The notes under the pieces were generated by a model. The model saw only the letters and a program-made list of their open reading frames with translations. It had not been told where the DNA came from and did no database searches. Positions 62,568 to 64,000 of a stretch of DNA of 64,000 nucleotides are shown piece after piece. The DNA is from Terriglobia bacterium (GTDB lineage Bacteria > Acidobacteriota > UBA6911), in contig JAIQGI010000001.1 of NCBI GenBank assembly GCA_020072565.1, forward strand, positions 62,001-126,000, written 5' to 3'. Made by a program: the position numbers and the translations under genes. Positions within the stretch are counted from its first letter, which is position 1, and each line of letters begins with the position of its first letter.

Positions 62568-62659
62568 CGCCCCTGCCCGAACTTCGGAGTCGGTTGCGAC
62601 GCGGGCAGTGCTGTGGTAGTAATACTTTGGCGCAGATGACAAATGATCCCGGGGCTCGA

Positions 62660-63922
62660 ATGGATGTCCAGAAGAAGGAGATGAAGAACGGCCTCGTGGT
62701 TGCCAGCGAGGTGATGCCTCATCTCCGCTCCGTGACGATCGGTGTCTGGGTAAGATGCGGCTCCCGCTTTGAAGATCCCCGGGTCTGCGGGATCTCACAT
62801 TTCATCGAGCACCTTCTTTTCAAAGGGACGAAATCACGCACGGCGGCTGATATCGCCAAGGCGATCGATTCCGTCGGCGGCCAACTCGACGCCTTTACCG
62901 ACAAGGAATATGTCGGCTTCTATGCCAGAATTCTCGATTCCCACCTGCCGCTGGCCTTCGAGCTGCTGTCGGATATCGTACTGAATCCGACTTTCCCAGC
63001 CGCCGAAATTGAGCACGAGCGCAACGTCATCTTCGAAGAGATCAGCACCGTGGAGGACTCTCCGCAGGAGCTGATCCATGACATTTTCCTTGAGAGTTTC
63101 TGGCAGGGGCATCCGCTGGGCCGGCCTATCGTCGGCACCAGAGGGTCGGTCGCGGGCATCGGGCGCAAGCAGGTGATGGAATACTTCCGGCGCACCTACC
63201 ACGCCGCGCGCAACACGGTGATTTCCGTGGCCGGCAACATCCGGCACCGGGAAGTCCAGGAGCTCGCCGAGCGCTGCTTTTCCGACTTGCCGGCCGGAAT
63301 CGAAAGCCATCCCGGGCCTCCGCCCGTTCCGCAGTCGGCGCGCTCCATCCGCTACAAGCCGAACCTGGAACAGACGCACCTCTGCATCGGCGTGCCCTGT
63401 CCCCCCCGCATATCGGAGGACCGGTTCTGCGCTCACCTGTTGAGCAACATCCTGGGTGGCGGCATGAGTTCGCGCCTTTTCCAGAACATCCGCGAGAAAC
63501 GGGGACTGGTCTATGCCATTGATTCGATCTTGAACCTGTACCGGGATGCCGGGACTCTGGTCGTCTGCGCCGCTACCGCCCCCAAGACTGCGCTGACGGT
63601 AGGAAAGCTGGTTTTGAAGGAGTTCAGGAAGCTGCGGGATGAGCTCGTTTCACTCGAAGAGCTGGAACGGGCCAAAGAGTGCCTCAAGGGATCGCTGACG
63701 CTGAGCCTGGAAAGTTCGAGCAGTCGCATGACATACCTGGCCCAGCAGCAGATCGACTTCGGACGCTTTTACACGCTGGGCGAGATTCTGGATCGAATCG
63801 ACCGTGTGCGGCGCACGGACATGCGCCGCCTGGCGCGGGAGATATTTGGTTCATCTTTGACGGTGGCAGCCTTGGGAAACAGCAACGGCAGATCACTCGA
63901 GTCGGTAAACCTGAGAATATGA
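62660..63922 (+). CDS. M16-family zinc peptidase
   Basis: A 420-residue pitrilysin-type peptidase. The inverted zinc motif HFIEHLLFKGT (HxxEH) lies near residue 50, with the third ligand glutamate in EISTVEDSPQELIHDIF about 75 residues on (ERNVIFEEIS). The second domain carries the conserved RLFQNIREKRGLVYAI. This resembles processing-peptidase-like, single-unit M16B proteins that work as dimers. ATG 62660 (MDVQKKEMKNG) fits the family; ATG 62636 is an alternative. Probably cytoplasmic or periplasmic, no signal peptide seen. Confidence 0.94.
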   Translation: MDVQKKEMKNGLVVASEVMPHLRSVTIGVWVRCGSRFEDPRVCGISHFIEHLLFKGTKSRTAADIAKAIDSVGGQLDAFTDKEYVGFYARILDSHLPLAFELLSDIVLNPTFPAAEIEHERNVIFEEISTVEDSPQELIHDIFLESFWQGHPLGRPIVGTRGSVAGIGRKQVMEYFRRTYHAARNTVISVAGNIRHREVQELAERCFSDLPAGIESHPGPPPVPQSARSIRYKPNLEQTHLCIGVPCPPRISEDRFCAHLLSNILGGGMSSRLFQNIREKRGLVYAIDSILNLYRDAGTLVVCAATAPKTALTVGKLVLKEFRKLRDELVSLEELERAKECLKGSLTLSLESSSSRMTYLAQQQIDFGRFYTLGEILDRIDRVRRTDMRRLAREIFGSSLTVAALGNSNGRSLESVNLRI

Positions 63923-63926
63923 CGCC

Positions 63927-64000
63927 ATGGCCTTAAGCTTTACTCTGCTCGGCAGCGGGAGTTCAGGCAACGCCACGCTGGTAAGTGACGGAAACACGCA
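63927..64000 (+). CDS. WalJ/YycJ-like metallo-beta-lactamase-fold hydrolase (N-terminus only)
   Basis: The first 24 codons, MALSFTLLGSGSSGNATLVS DGNT, carry the start typical of the YycJ/WalJ family of metallo-beta-lactamase-fold hydrolases (LxxxxLGSGSxGNxxxV). The window ends here, so the zinc motif HxHxDH is not visible. It starts four bases after the M16 peptidase stop and is likely in the same transcript. Confidence 0.75.
   Translation, partial: MALSFTLLGSGSSGNATLVSDGNT

Overview
The window looks like a chromosomal segment of a GC-rich (roughly 60%) Gram-negative bacterium, most likely an Acidobacteriota member. Supporting signs are an Oar-type TonB-dependent receptor with an N-terminal carboxypeptidase-regulatory-like domain, a GWxTD-domain secreted protein beside it, the remnant of a regulator family common in that phylum (a 'RLRSRLKAYYE...GSYVPVF' segment followed by a TolB/FlgO-like 'IAVLPF' segment), several DUF4097/toast-rack envelope proteins, and the dnaA-dnaN-recF-gyrB-gyrA order. 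Phylum-level placement is inference from gene content; I cannot assign a class. No rRNA, tRNA, CRISPR array, prophage or intact insertion sequence is visible.

Layout. 1-4563 (minus strand): a housekeeping run rpmE, yqhQ-like DUF1385, prfA, prmC and murA (cut by the window edge). 4669-7521 (minus): a large secreted M14 peptidase. 7745-11462 (plus): a near-consensus sigma-70 promoter and structured leader, then rpsA, sppA, an HU/IHF gene and a HIT hydrolase. 11517-12280: two small uncharacterised genes, one encoding a striking charged heptad-repeat protein. 12741-21969: the replication-origin cluster dnaA, dnaN, recF, gyrB, gyrA, with DnaA-box-like sites on both sides of dnaA. 21950-28557: a TPR lipoprotein, rpsU, deoB, hpt (convergent, overlapping), ispG and aspS. 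28568-31662 (minus): a DUF4097-like secreted protein, an unknown multipass membrane protein and a DmpA-type peptidase. 31900-32270: a decayed regulator. 32391-33677: glgC.

33717-38323 (minus) is the most interesting accessory block: five tightly packed genes for an ECF sigma factor, a zinc-binding anti-sigma factor, a B-box/zinc-ribbon membrane protein, a large DUF5668-DUF4097 membrane protein and a toast-rack lipoprotein. The parts resemble those of the Firmicutes Lia cell-envelope stress system (LiaI/LiaG/LiaF-like), but with an ECF sigma/anti-sigma pair where a two-component system would be expected.

38714-57447: nrdR, a small heat shock protein and lon (protein quality control), thiL, a tiny ORF, DUF2062, a TPR protein, rnc, a DUF4388-J-domain-TPR fusion, a CPBP protease, a secreted protein with a structured leader, serS, galU, purD, purE, mtaB, pgeF, acpS and rlmN. 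57858-64000: the TonB-dependent receptor, the GWxTD protein, an M16 zinc peptidase and the first codons of a WalJ/YycJ-type metallo-hydrolase. Most genes are ordinary housekeeping genes; start codons given here are chosen from Shine-Dalgarno position and family length and often differ from the longest open frame.
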